The notes below the pieces were generated by a model. The model saw nothing but the letters and a program-made list of their open reading frames with translations. It had not been told where the DNA came from and searched no databases. Below are positions 33,058 to 41,043 of a DNA stretch of 64,000 nt, one piece after another. How positions within the stretch are numbered: the stretch's first letter is position 1; every line of letters starts with the position of its first letter. This DNA is from Myxococcota bacterium. GTDB lineage: Bacteria > Myxococcota_A > Polyangia > Polyangiales > Houyiibacteriaceae. The DNA lies in assembly GCA_028284955.1 (NCBI GenBank), contig JANQQS010000139.1, positions 1 to 64,000 of the forward strand. Reading direction: 5' to 3'. The position numbers were made by a program, and so were the translations under genes.

Positions 33058-33350
33058 TTTGCCTGAGGGTCTGGCACCCAGACCCTCTCGTCGGGGTACG
33101 ACCCCGCCGATTCACCCAGCTGTTTAATTTGAGGGTCTGGCACCCAGACCCTCTCGTTCGGGATACGATCCCGAACGATTCACCCAACTGTTTAGTTTGA
33201 GGGTCTGGCACCCAGACCCTCTCGTTCGGGATACGATCCCGAACGACTCACCCAGCTGTTTAATTTGAGGGTCTGGCACCCAGACCCTCTCGTTCGGGAT
33301 ACGATCCCGAACGATTCACCCAAACTCCCCCGCCAGGAGGCTCGTGACAT
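33058..33350 (+). repeat. Family A hairpin element, four tandem units
   Basis: Units of 66-68 bp start at 33064, 33130, 33198 and 33266. Each holds hairpin 1 (GAGGGTCTGG-CAC-CCAGACCCTC, perfect 10-bp stem) and hairpin 2 (CGTTCGGGAT-ACG-ATCCCGAACG in units 2-4; CGTCGGGGT-ACG-ACCCCGCCG in unit 1). A linker GATTCACCCAGCTGTTTAAT joins them. The outer ends match the single-unit copy near 27.9 kb. It lies between convergent genes, so it may also end transcription from both sides. Confidence 0.9.
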
Positions 33351-33417
33351 GGTTGACGGGGAGGTCGCGGAAAATCTTCCTACTGAGAGATTTCGGTCAG
33401 CCATACTAGGCACTGCT

Positions 33418-34323
33418 CTAGTTTTTTGTGGGCTTCTTTCGGAGCGGGTATATCCATCGCTCGCCTTCTCGCCGCGGCTCGAGAACGTCAAGAAAATCCA
33501 GGCGGATCGCTTTGCGACGCGCATTCGGGAGCTTTATGGTCAGCGCACCTTCGCCGGTTACTCGGTCGATTCGACACACTCCGAATTGTTTGTGGTCGAC
33601 CCAATCCCCGCGTTTCAATGTCGGATTTTTTTTTGGAGTCGGCTGCCCGCTGCGCACTTGTTTGCTCGGAGTTGGCGCCTTGCTCTGGCCCAATGATGGT
33701 TGACCCAGTGATGGTTGAGCCATTGATGGTCGGCTGGGCTGCACTCGGTTGAGTCCCGTGTCGCGCGCCGCGGCGAAGTGCTGAATCCGGGGAAGCTCCG
33801 CCGTCGACGGGCCTTCGGGATGGTCCGCGGCGACCGCGCTGGCTTGAGCGACGTCGGCCCAGGAAACCGCCACGGCATGTTCTGGCTGCCCGTCGTCTTC
33901 TGGCAATGGCGATTCTTTGCTCTGCGAGTCGACCGTGACGTGAAAACTCTCGACCACGAACTCCAGCTGCTGGGACCGTCCATCGATCAAACGTCCCGCC
34001 ACCAGGCCTGCTGCCGCGGCACGCCCACTTGAATAGTCAGCCGTTGCGCCGACCAGCTGCATGTGCACTGTCGGAGCGCCGTCTTGCAGCGAGATGCTAC
34101 CGTTGAGTGCGCTTACGTAGATGATCGAATTGACGTGCGTGACAGTCGTCTCGGGTTCGCCCCCGTTCTCTATCTGCGCCATCTCCAGCGTGCCAAACGC
34201 CCGGATCCAACCGTCCGAGATGGAATGTCGTCTCGCGAGGTCGAGGAACCCCTCGGCAATCGACTCGCCAGGTTCGAGCCGACCCATGAAACGCTCTACG
34301 TCATCGCTCTGCCGGCAAATCAC
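33418..34323 (-). CDS. PPC/DUF296-domain protein with CarD/Tudor-like C-terminal domain
   Basis: The frame is open from 34434, but a GTG at 34323 overlaps the stop of the phosphatase gene as GTGA, with GAGAGG upstream, giving 301 residues. Residues ~1-125 match the PPC (DUF296) fold (RLEPGESIAEGFLDLARRHS, GWIRAFGTLEMAQI, LNGSISLQDGAPTVHMQLVG). A linker holds a tandem PSLGQ repeat. Residues ~250-295 form a small beta-domain (LKRGDWVDHKQFGVCRIDRV, IRLDFLDVLEP) resembling CarD- or Tudor-like modules that contact RNA polymerase or nucleic acid. A DNA-linked regulatory role is inferred. Confidence 0.78.
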   Translation of the reverse strand: MICRQSDDVERFMGRLEPGESIAEGFLDLARRHSISDGWIRAFGTLEMAQIENGGEPETTVTHVNSIIYVSALNGSISLQDGAPTVHMQLVGATADYSSGRAAAAGLVAGRLIDGRSQQLEFVVESFHVTVDSQSKESPLPEDDGQPEHAVAVSWADVAQASAVAADHPEGPSTAELPRIQHFAAARDTGLNRVQPSRPSMAQPSLGQPSLGQSKAPTPSKQVRSGQPTPKKNPTLKRGDWVDHKQFGVCRIDRVTGEGALTIKLPNARRKAIRLDFLDVLEPRREGERWIYPLRKKPTKN

Positions 34324-35438
34324 TGCGCCCGCCTCTCTTGCTGCGTCCGCAGCGAATGCACCACCGTTCCGTCCTCCGCGCGCAACTCGAGCGCCATCCC
34401 GATAGAACGATCCTTGTTCGGATCTCGAGGCCACGTAATCTCAATCCAGCCAAAGTTCGGTTTCGGGTAAAGCGGGCTTACTTGCGGAGGTTTGACCGGT
34501 GGCGGCTCGGATGGCGATTCTTGATTCAACGCACTCGATGTCAGTTCGATGATCGGTCGCGATAGGCTCGAGTGCTCGTAGCGATACAATCCACCCATGT
34601 GTCGGTCTCCCGAGAGAACGACCGCCTGCGGCGAAGGAGACGACGCAATAAGCCGCACCAATCGGTCGCGCTCCTTCGGTAGGTTGCCCCACCGCTCATA
34701 GCCGTGATCTTCGGCGAATACCTGAATGCTGGAAACGAGGAATCGTACGTCGGCGGGCTGGCGAATCGCGTTCTCGAGCCAGGACCACTGCGCGGCTCCA
34801 AGCATGGTTCGATCCGGCCCCGAGTACGGAATGTACCGCTCCTTGCCGGGCGCACCCGGGTCATCGGTGGGCTGAAACGTCGACCGAAAGGAGCGAAGGT
34901 CAAGCATGATGACCTGAACCCTCCGCCCTTCGGGGCCAAAGGTTCTTGCGAAATAGAGGCCTTCCCGCGTGGAGCGAACGTCCGACGGTCCAATGCCCCA
35001 GAATTCGCGAAAGAGCGCCTCGCTCTCACGGCGCAGAGGAAAGTCTCCAGCGCCGTCGTTGACCCCGTAATCGTGGTCGTCCCAAATTGCCATCATGGGA
35101 ACCTCGCGGCGAAGACGAGAGAACCCTTCGTGGCCGGCAAACGTTGCGTACGCCGCGGACAGCGTCTTGAGCGTGTTGCGCTCCTCGTCTGCATCGCCAT
35201 AGATGTTATCCCCGAGCAGGAGAATCAGATCTGGACGATGGCTCCGAATGACGTCCCACACCGGCTGAGGGTGGTCCTGATGGGCGCACGATCCGAACGC
35301 GATGCGGGAGATCGCGTTGTGTTCGACTGGGCGGGACGCAGAGGGTTTTCGCGACGCGCGACTGCCGCCACAAGCCATCGCCAAAGAAAAGAGCAAGCAC
35401 GTCGCAAGCGATCCAAAAATCGACGACGCAAGCTTCAC
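34320..35438 (-). CDS. PhoD-like metallophosphatase, lipoprotein or exported
   Basis: The open frame reaches 36158, but that part is antisense-like to pgsA. The GTG at 35438 overlaps the pgsA stop (GTGA) and opens a signal sequence (VKLASSIFGSLATCLLFSLA followed by MACGG, possible lipobox). PhoD-type motifs follow: RIAFGSCAHQ, LILLLGDNIYGD, AIWDDHDYGVND, FREFWG, VLSGDRHMGGLY. The family hydrolyses phosphodiesters or monoesters with Fe/Ca in the periplasm. It has 372 residues. Between pgsA and a PPC-domain gene, both linked by 4-bp overlaps. Confidence 0.87.
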   Translation of the reverse strand: MKLASSIFGSLATCLLFSLAMACGGSRASRKPSASRPVEHNAISRIAFGSCAHQDHPQPVWDVIRSHRPDLILLLGDNIYGDADEERNTLKTLSAAYATFAGHEGFSRLRREVPMMAIWDDHDYGVNDGAGDFPLRRESEALFREFWGIGPSDVRSTREGLYFARTFGPEGRRVQVIMLDLRSFRSTFQPTDDPGAPGKERYIPYSGPDRTMLGAAQWSWLENAIRQPADVRFLVSSIQVFAEDHGYERWGNLPKERDRLVRLIASSPSPQAVVLSGDRHMGGLYRYEHSSLSRPIIELTSSALNQESPSEPPPVKPPQVSPLYPKPNFGWIEITWPRDPNKDRSIGMALELRAEDGTVVHSLRTQQERRAQ

Positions 35439-36133
35439 GGTTTGAGTTCCACTGATGATTCTGCTCGGGATGATCCGGGTACATCTTCGGCGAGCCGACG
35501 CTCCTTCGCATCCACCGCTTCCACGAATAGCCCCACGTACTCGCCTGCGCTCGTCAGCGCAAATACCAGGCTGATGTAGAGGAGCGTGAGGCCGACTTGA
35601 CCCATATCGACATCGAGCTTGACGAAGAAAAAATTCACTTCGTAGGGGTGATGGAGAATCAACAGCAATATCGCCACCATCTGCAGCGCGGTTTTGTCTT
35701 TTCCTCCTTGGGCCGCCGCCATCACTACCCCTTCGCTCATGGCGATGGTACGAAGCGCGGTCACCGCCAGCTCGCGGCCGAGCATGACGATGACCACCAC
35801 CACCCCCACGAGGGGCAGACGACCGAGATAAGCGACAAAAATAAGCGTCGCCATGACGAGTAGCTTGTCGGCGAGGGGGTCCAAAAACTTTCCCAAGATG
35901 CTGATGAGCCCCCAGCGGCGCGCGAGCCACCCATCCAGAAAGTCGGTGATGGCGGTGACGATGTACACCATGGCGGCCCAGAAGTTCGCCCGCGGTGTCC
36001 CGTCCACCAAGAACCACAGCACCACCGGAATCAGCACCACACGAAGTAGCGTCAGTAAGTTCGGAAGATTGATCGCGTCTTCTCGAATTCCTTTCGGCCG
36101 CTTTGTGGGCTCGGGGTTGGCCGATTGAAGCAT
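35435..36133 (-). CDS. pgsA: CDP-diacylglycerol-glycerol-3-phosphate 3-phosphatidyltransferase
   Basis: The CDP-alcohol phosphotransferase motif is complete (DFLDGWLARRWGLISILGKF followed by LDPLADK, i.e. D-G-x2-A-R-x8-G-x3-D-x3-D). The 232 residues contain about five membrane segments and the N-terminus NLPNLLTLLRVVLIPVVLWF typical of PgsA. It commits CDP-diacylglycerol to phosphatidylglycerol synthesis. It heads an operon with phoD-like and PPC-domain genes. The 5' end lies 58 bp after the stop of the TPR-AIM24 gene, which is in the same direction. Confidence 0.93.
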   Translation of the reverse strand: MLQSANPEPTKRPKGIREDAINLPNLLTLLRVVLIPVVLWFLVDGTPRANFWAAMVYIVTAITDFLDGWLARRWGLISILGKFLDPLADKLLVMATLIFVAYLGRLPLVGVVVVIVMLGRELAVTALRTIAMSEGVVMAAAQGGKDKTALQMVAILLLILHHPYEVNFFFVKLDVDMGQVGLTLLYISLVFALTSAGEYVGLFVEAVDAKERRLAEDVPGSSRAESSVELKP

Positions 36134-36191
36134 CGCGGCGCATGATATCCTGACGCACCCAGCGCCGCGAGGTACCGCGCGATTAATGTCG

Positions 36192-37592
36192 CTACCGAAT
36201 CAGGACGACACCGTCACCCTGAAACGAAAGAGGCGGCGCGGCGGCGGAGTACGGCGCGGTTCCGTCGAGCAGATTGGGGAAAAGACGCCCCGTCCATCCG
36301 ATCAGGTGATCCGGGTCGACGCGCACCTCTGCTTGCTCGCGAACAGGGACCGCTTTCGGCGGTTCAGTCACGGACAACACAACCGCGCCGCTGCCGTGAA
36401 GCTGTGTAAGACTGACCGGTTCGCCGCCCAGGGGAAAACTAGCGCTCTCGAACTCAAGCACGCCTTCAAAAGCGACCAGATTCGTTTCTCTGATGTAGAG
36501 CACGTCGTCCATAAGTTTGAGCACCCGAAACCGCTCTCCAGCGGCGGGTCGGATCACTGCGCACGCGCCGGGATGCCACCGCATTAGGGGCTTATCCCCA
36601 CCGAGCAAATCTTCGAGCTCCTGGCCCCGGCGCTGCCGGAGAACCGGCTGTGTATCAAACCTGCCCTGCACCGCGACCAATCCATCCACCCGCGCGACCA
36701 CTTCCGGAGGTGTTTGGACGAAGAGGTCGCCGCCAGATCCGACCCCAAAGGGCACGCCTTCGGGCAGCTCGACCGTCCAACGAGAAAGCTCGGTTCGTAG
36801 CGAATCCGGCGGGTCGATCGGCGCTCTCGAATGGGCTCGCGGTGGGTTCCATTCCGCACCGAGCTCGACCGGTCGCCAAGGCGCCGCGCGCTTTTCGCCA
36901 TGGCGCGTCGGCGCCTCCACGGAAAGCACCGAATCGTCTTGCTCGAGCCGATTCATCGCGTGTTCCGCCGCCGCGCGCACTGCTTCACCCGCCGGAGGAT
37001 GAGCAAATGTGTCGGCGCCGAAGTTCGCGGAGGACATCCCGGGCGAGCCATCGAGCTCGTCTTCCATACGTCGCGCCATGACGATCCGACCCGCGCGCAG
37101 GAAGTCATCCTTGGCCGCATCGAGGCGCCCCGAGCGCCAGTGGATCAACCCGCGATATCCCCACGCGCGTTCATTGCCTGGCTCGATGCGCAGAGCCTCG
37201 TCGAGTTGGGAAAGCGCTTGCTCGGCGTGCCCTTCCTTGAACAACGCGAGCGCGAGATTCACCCTGAGGGTAGCATTGTCACGGTAGGCTACCGCGAGCC
37301 GCTGCCAAATTTCGAGCGCTTCGGCATAGGAGCCGAGCCGGAAATATACCCCGGCGAGAAGATCCTGACCTCGTGCGTCCTGAGGTTGCATCGAGAGTGC
37401 GAGCTCAAGCGATTCTCTCGCCTCTTCGACTCGGTCTTCGGCGAGAAGCGTGCTGCCGCGATGCAGATGAACGAGGAAATCGTCCGACGCTCCTCCATCC
37501 ACGGCTTGTGGGCTCCCCTCGTTTCCCGCCACGTTCACCCCTTCGTTTGCGTCGCGAGGGCGTAGAGTAAGAACCTGCCTCTTCGACGTCAA
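36192..37592 (-). CDS. TPR protein with C-terminal AIM24-family domain
   Basis: Three or more TPR units occupy about residues 40-170 (GSTLLAEDRVEEARESLELA, GVYFRLGSYAEALEIWQRLA, ALFKEGHAEQALSQLDEALR, IHWRSGRLDAAKDDFLRAG). After a ~80-residue linker, residues ~265-460 match the AIM24 (DUF124) beta-barrel (LYIRETNLVAFEGVLEFES, LHGSGAVVLSV, VRVDPDHLIGWTGRL, LSFQGDGVVLI). AIM24 proteins exist in bacteria and mitochondria with poorly known roles. The start is TTG at 37592 with TGAGAA upstream; no better start is seen, so the exact beginning is uncertain. Confidence 0.82.
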   Translation of the reverse strand: MTSKRQVLTLRPRDANEGVNVAGNEGSPQAVDGGASDDFLVHLHRGSTLLAEDRVEEARESLELALSMQPQDARGQDLLAGVYFRLGSYAEALEIWQRLAVAYRDNATLRVNLALALFKEGHAEQALSQLDEALRIEPGNERAWGYRGLIHWRSGRLDAAKDDFLRAGRIVMARRMEDELDGSPGMSSANFGADTFAHPPAGEAVRAAAEHAMNRLEQDDSVLSVEAPTRHGEKRAAPWRPVELGAEWNPPRAHSRAPIDPPDSLRTELSRWTVELPEGVPFGVGSGGDLFVQTPPEVVARVDGLVAVQGRFDTQPVLRQRRGQELEDLLGGDKPLMRWHPGACAVIRPAAGERFRVLKLMDDVLYIRETNLVAFEGVLEFESASFPLGGEPVSLTQLHGSGAVVLSVTEPPKAVPVREQAEVRVDPDHLIGWTGRLFPNLLDGTAPYSAAAPPLSFQGDGVVLIR

Positions 37593-37666
37593 TTCTCAGG
37601 CAAGTGTATCAGAACTTGGCCCTGGAGAATGGCCTGGCGCCCACATGGTGTGGCATTCTCGAGAAG

Positions 37667-37825
37667 ATGAGCGGATTGTTCCCGGTGCCTCCACTGGTAC
37701 TCGTGGTCGTGGCCGCCGCGGTTTATGTCTGGTGCGCCGCCGCTTTGGTCATCCACATCGCGCGCGACCGACACCGCACAAAACGAAAAAAGCGAGTTAT
37801 CCCGCAAGGGAACGATTCGTCGTAG
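37667..37825 (+). CDS. Small single-span membrane protein
   Basis: A 52-residue product from the ATG at 37667 has one membrane segment (LVLVVVAAAVYVWCAAALVI) and a very basic tail (HIARDRHRTKRKKRVIPQ). The basic tail would stay in the cytoplasm. An upstream ATG at 37604 extends it by 21 polar residues but has no ribosome site. It is divergent from the TPR gene and in the same direction as the PAP2 gene, 55 bp upstream of it. Function unknown. Confidence 0.55.
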   Translation: MSGLFPVPPLVLVVVAAAVYVWCAAALVIHIARDRHRTKRKKRVIPQGNDSS

Positions 37826-37880
37826 TCAACCGCTCGCTTGCGCGGACTAGGGTTATCGTTCAGCTTTTTGTTTCTCAGAG

Positions 37881-38900
37881 ATGTCGTACGTACCCACCAC
37901 GCCGGAACGCCCGGTGCGGCGAGCACTCAGCTTCGTGGGCCTCGCTGCGAACAATGCGTCGACGGTCGACTACCTGGCGTTTGCGTTCCACCTCTTCATG
38001 TGGTTGCGGGTCATGGTCGCGCCGGACAGCCCGGACGCCACGATGGCGCGTCGCTTCGCGCTGATGCTGTGCACCGTGACGACGTGCGTGATTTTGCTCA
38101 CTCGAGGTGAATTGCTTCGCCGGGGGCCGATCCGAGCCCTTGTGCATCGACTGGGTTTGTTTCTTCCGTTCCTTCTTTCGTATTTCGAGCTTCGGTTCTT
38201 GCTTCCCGCGCTTCAACCAGTGCTCATCGACGAGCAACTGCATGCTATCGACAAGATGCTGGTCGGAACCACTCCTGCGGTTTGGATGGCGAACTTCAAC
38301 ATTCCCGCAGTGGCGCAGGTCTTTTCGTTTTTCTACTACAGCTATTTCTTCTTGATGGCGTTCATGCTGATTCCGCCGCTTCTGCTGGAATCTGGCCGGC
38401 GGCTGGACGAATTGCTCGCGGGGGCAGCGTTTATTTGCGCGGTTGGGCACATCACATACACCTTCGTTCCCGGCGCAGGGCCGCACGCCACGCTTGTCTG
38501 GGATGAACCCATTCACGGTGGATTTTTCTGGGAGCAGGTGCTCCAAACCATCCATGTGGCGGGGGCGAATCTCGATATTTTTCCCTCACTCCACACCGCA
38601 TACCCGACGTTTTTTGCGTTGCACGCGGTCGCGCATCGACAGCATGGAATGCTTCGATATACGTGGCCCGTTGTGATTGTGTTCGCAGTGCCCATGGTCA
38701 TCGCGACGATGTTTCTCCGCTGGCATTGGTTTGTGGATGTGGCGGCGGGTCTGGCCCTCGCCTGGATCGCCTACCGGTTCGCGGTGGCCACGGCTCATCG
38801 CGAAGCTCGACGAGGCAGCGTCGAAGGAAGCGGGCGTCCTGGTGGTCGCCAGCCAGCGTGGGAGACGCCGTGGCCCGACCCGTTTCGTTCCCCGCGCTAG
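37881..38900 (+). CDS. PAP2-superfamily membrane phosphatase/phosphotransferase
   Basis: The 339-residue protein has about six membrane segments and the PAP2 catalytic signature in its inositol-phosphotransferase (Aur1/Ipt1-like) form: FVPGAGPHA, DIFPSLHTAYPTFFALH (catalytic His) and MFLRWHWFVDVAAGLALAW (second His and Asp). Such enzymes act on lipid phosphates or transfer head groups in the membrane. The C-terminal ~45 residues are Arg/Gly/Pro-rich and probably disordered. Its TAG stop lies inside the inverted repeat at 38899-38955. Confidence 0.87.
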   Translation: MSYVPTTPERPVRRALSFVGLAANNASTVDYLAFAFHLFMWLRVMVAPDSPDATMARRFALMLCTVTTCVILLTRGELLRRGPIRALVHRLGLFLPFLLSYFELRFLLPALQPVLIDEQLHAIDKMLVGTTPAVWMANFNIPAVAQVFSFFYYSYFFLMAFMLIPPLLLESGRRLDELLAGAAFICAVGHITYTFVPGAGPHATLVWDEPIHGGFFWEQVLQTIHVAGANLDIFPSLHTAYPTFFALHAVAHRQHGMLRYTWPVVIVFAVPMVIATMFLRWHWFVDVAAGLALAWIAYRFAVATAHREARRGSVEGSGRPGGRQPAWETPWPDPFRSPR

Positions 38901-38955
38901 GAGACTGGTGTCAAACGCTGCGCGATCCTCGGTCCGCGTTTGACACCAGCCTCCT
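38899..38955. repeat. Family B inverted repeat, short copy
   Basis: AGGAGACTGGTGTCAAACGC and its partner GCGTTTGACACCAGCCTCCT form a 20-bp stem with one mismatch around a 17-bp centre. The element sits in the 58-bp gap between convergent genes, and its left end supplies the stop codon of the PAP2 gene. Its right part matches the right part of the longer copy at 60454-60618. Confidence 0.88.
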
Positions 38956-38958
38956 AGA

Positions 38959-39822
38959 CTATGGGGTATGAACAGGATCAGGTCGCGTGCGCATCGGAAA
39001 CCGAGGCGGCGCAGGTGATTTGAGCAAGCGATGCGGTCGCAAACCGGCGAGGTCGCCGACGATATTTCCTTGGTCGTCCGCAAACACCGATTCACGCCCA
39101 AACACAGTGTAGACGCGGACGTTTCCTAGATCGGATTGAGTTCGATCGGCGTCGCGTCGCAGGGCCACCGTTTCCACCCGCTCGACCATGCGACGAAAAT
39201 CGAGCACGGGACCGCGGGTGGTTTGGCCGGGCTCGAGCGGCGACCCAGAAAGCGCCTGAGCTCGGATCCAAGCTCCGACCAATCCGCGACCCGGGCCGAT
39301 CACGGCGACAGGGCGAGGGGCGCGAAATCGAAAATGCTCTAGCCCTTTGGAAGACCGTCGAGTCATCGTGGGCGGATCGGTACGCAACTCGTAGCGCCGA
39401 ATATCGACCGTGGTCGCCTGGTTGCGAGACATCTGCCTCTTGGTCGGCCTGTTCTCCGTGGGCAAGGTCATCCGTTTCCACGCTCGGAGCGGCCGAAAAC
39501 GATCGTCGTAGACGACTTCCACGTCCGCAACGCCAAGCGGCCATTCTTGGCGCACCGTCACGACATAGAGGCAATCTCGGCGGCGGAACTCAAAAAACTC
39601 CACCACACGTTTGTCGCGCATGGTGGGACCGGACCGCAGGTGCCCCTTCCAAAGCACCTCGCCTGGAGGAAGCGAACCCGCGCCGCAGTTTGGATATTCG
39701 AGCTCCGAAACTGATTCCTCAGGCACTCGCTTAAGGCAGCTGGAACATGCGCTGAGGGACACGAGCATCATCGCCGGTCCAGTTGGGCGGGGCCTACTCA
39801 GGCGAGCCCGGTTCTGCGGCAT
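38959..39822 (-). CDS. Lipoprotein of unknown function at the end of the oxidase cluster
   Basis: The frame opens at 39939 inside coxP, but MPQNRARLSRPRPTG at 39822 gives an arginine-rich n-region followed by a short hydrophobic stretch and lipobox SLSAC, so 287 residues is the likely form. It overlaps coxP by 29 bp. The body contains beta-rich segments (CLYVVTVRQEWPLGVADVEV, VYTVFGRESVFAD) and paired Arg/Thr stretches. No family is recognised. Position suggests a role in the surface or assembly of the respiratory complex, which is inference. Confidence 0.6.
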   Translation of the reverse strand: MPQNRARLSRPRPTGPAMMLVSLSACSSCLKRVPEESVSELEYPNCGAGSLPPGEVLWKGHLRSGPTMRDKRVVEFFEFRRRDCLYVVTVRQEWPLGVADVEVVYDDRFRPLRAWKRMTLPTENRPTKRQMSRNQATTVDIRRYELRTDPPTMTRRSSKGLEHFRFRAPRPVAVIGPGRGLVGAWIRAQALSGSPLEPGQTTRGPVLDFRRMVERVETVALRRDADRTQSDLGNVRVYTVFGRESVFADDQGNIVGDLAGLRPHRLLKSPAPPRFPMRTRPDPVHTP

Positions 39823-40252
39823 CGGACGATTCTTTCGCTTCGAGGGAAAGCTCTTCGCTGCCTTGTTCCGCCAACACTGGCGCCGTGCCGTGCGTATAGC
39901 CCCCTGTCTTGGGATCGATCCGTCCGCCCGAAAACTCATTTACTCGGGTGCGTTCGCTGGTGTCGTTCATGGTGTACGCGAAGAATACGCCCACGAAGAT
40001 CAGCGAGCCTACGAAAAACGCAGTGTTGAAGGCCTTCTCGTATTTAAGGTGCATAAACCACGTACACACCAAGCTGGCTTTGAGGGTCGCGATCAGCACC
40101 GCGACGAGCAGATTGTAGTCGCCGAGACGCACGTTGTAGGCAAGCACGGTGAGGCCAGTCAACGCCAGCAAGGCTGCGAATACCAAGATATACGTGCGCA
40201 CTGAGGTGACGTGCGCATGCACGTCGTATTCTTCGCCGGATGAGTGATCCAT
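39794..40252 (-). CDS. coxP: caa3-type cytochrome oxidase subunit IV
   Basis: The protein of about 152 residues has three membrane segments (YILVFAALLALTGLTVLAYN, LLVAVLIATLKASLVCTWFM, FNTAFFVGSLIFVGVFFAYT) with the subunit-IV signature HLKYE after segment 2. The start at ATG 40252 is preferred to the TTG at 40273, which would overlap coxO. A ~45-residue polar C-terminal tail is longer than in most homologues. It stabilises the oxidase core. Confidence 0.88.
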   Translation of the reverse strand: MDHSSGEEYDVHAHVTSVRTYILVFAALLALTGLTVLAYNVRLGDYNLLVAVLIATLKASLVCTWFMHLKYEKAFNTAFFVGSLIFVGVFFAYTMNDTSERTRVNEFSGGRIDPKTGGYTHGTAPVLAEQGSEELSLEAKESSDAAEPGSPE

Positions 40253-40265
40253 TGTGGCTCTCGCG

Positions 40266-41015
40266 TCAGTCAATCAAATACAACAGGGGAAACAAGTAAA
40301 TCCAAATGAGGTCGACCAAGTGCCAGTACAGGGCCGAGATATCGACGGCCGTGAAATGCTCTCTGGTGAACTCGCCGCGCATATTTCGCTTCAAGATCCA
40401 GATGAACACGCCGATGCCAACCAAGACGTGAATGCCGTGTAGCCCGGTCATCACGAAGTAGATGCCGAAGAAGGTGCGAATGTGGTAGGGCAAGCCCTCG
40501 CCGACGTAGGACGTCGCTGCCGCTGCTTTGACTTCCTCGAGCCCTTCCGCGGTGGGGTTCCAGAGGCTTCCCGGAAGAATGCCCACGTGAATCTTGTGGC
40601 TGTACTCGAAGTACTTGACCACCATGAACGCAAACGCGCAGACGATGGTGATGATCAAGTAGGTGCTGGTTTGCTTTTGGTTGCCCTGCTGAGACGAGCG
40701 GACCGCCATGGCTGCCGTGAAGCTCGATAGCAGCAGCACGACCGTATTGAGCGCGCCCATCCGCCAGTCGAGCAAATGCGAACCAACCGAGAACGCGGCG
40801 GGGTACCAGTTTCGGAACACCGCGTAGGCGACAAAAAGCCCGCTAAAGAACAGCACTTCCTGGGCGAGAAACAACCACATCCCGAGCTTCGCGGCATCGA
40901 ACTGCTGGACCGGCGTGTCGAAGTGGTGGGCGAGGAACTCTGGCCCGTGATGGCCAGAATCATGGTGATGATCGCCCCCCGGGGGCGCGCTCGAGGCTAC
41001 CGCTTCCGTTGTCAT
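40266..41015 (-). CDS. coxO: caa3-type cytochrome oxidase subunit III
   Basis: The ATG at 41015 follows GGGAGG, so the upstream open frame is ignored. The ~249-residue protein has five or so membrane segments, with FDAAKLGMWLFLAQEVLFFS, FRNWYPAAF, TYLIITIVCAFAFMVVKYFEY (with the conserved Glu) and FFGIYFVMTGLHGIHVLVG. The last segments end YWHLVDLIWIYLFPLLYL, the standard subunit-III ending. An N-terminal His-rich stretch (GGDHHHDSGHHG) could bind copper or simply be disordered. Confidence 0.95.
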   Translation of the reverse strand: MTTEAVASSAPPGGDHHHDSGHHGPEFLAHHFDTPVQQFDAAKLGMWLFLAQEVLFFSGLFVAYAVFRNWYPAAFSVGSHLLDWRMGALNTVVLLLSSFTAAMAVRSSQQGNQKQTSTYLIITIVCAFAFMVVKYFEYSHKIHVGILPGSLWNPTAEGLEEVKAAAATSYVGEGLPYHIRTFFGIYFVMTGLHGIHVLVGIGVFIWILKRNMRGEFTREHFTAVDISALYWHLVDLIWIYLFPLLYLID

Positions 41016-41043
41016 CGTGCCTCCCGCGGTGCGGTCGTCATGG

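Noticed and set aside
33064-33330. Tandem 66-68-bp repeats as a CRISPR array
   Set aside because: There are no unique spacers; units are almost identical throughout and each consists of two hairpins. No cas genes are present.
35438-36158. N-terminal extension of the PhoD-like frame to 36158 (240 codons)
   Set aside because: It overlaps pgsA on the same strand in another frame, is Arg/His-rich without domains, and the GTG at 35438 gives a signal peptide and a 4-bp overlap.
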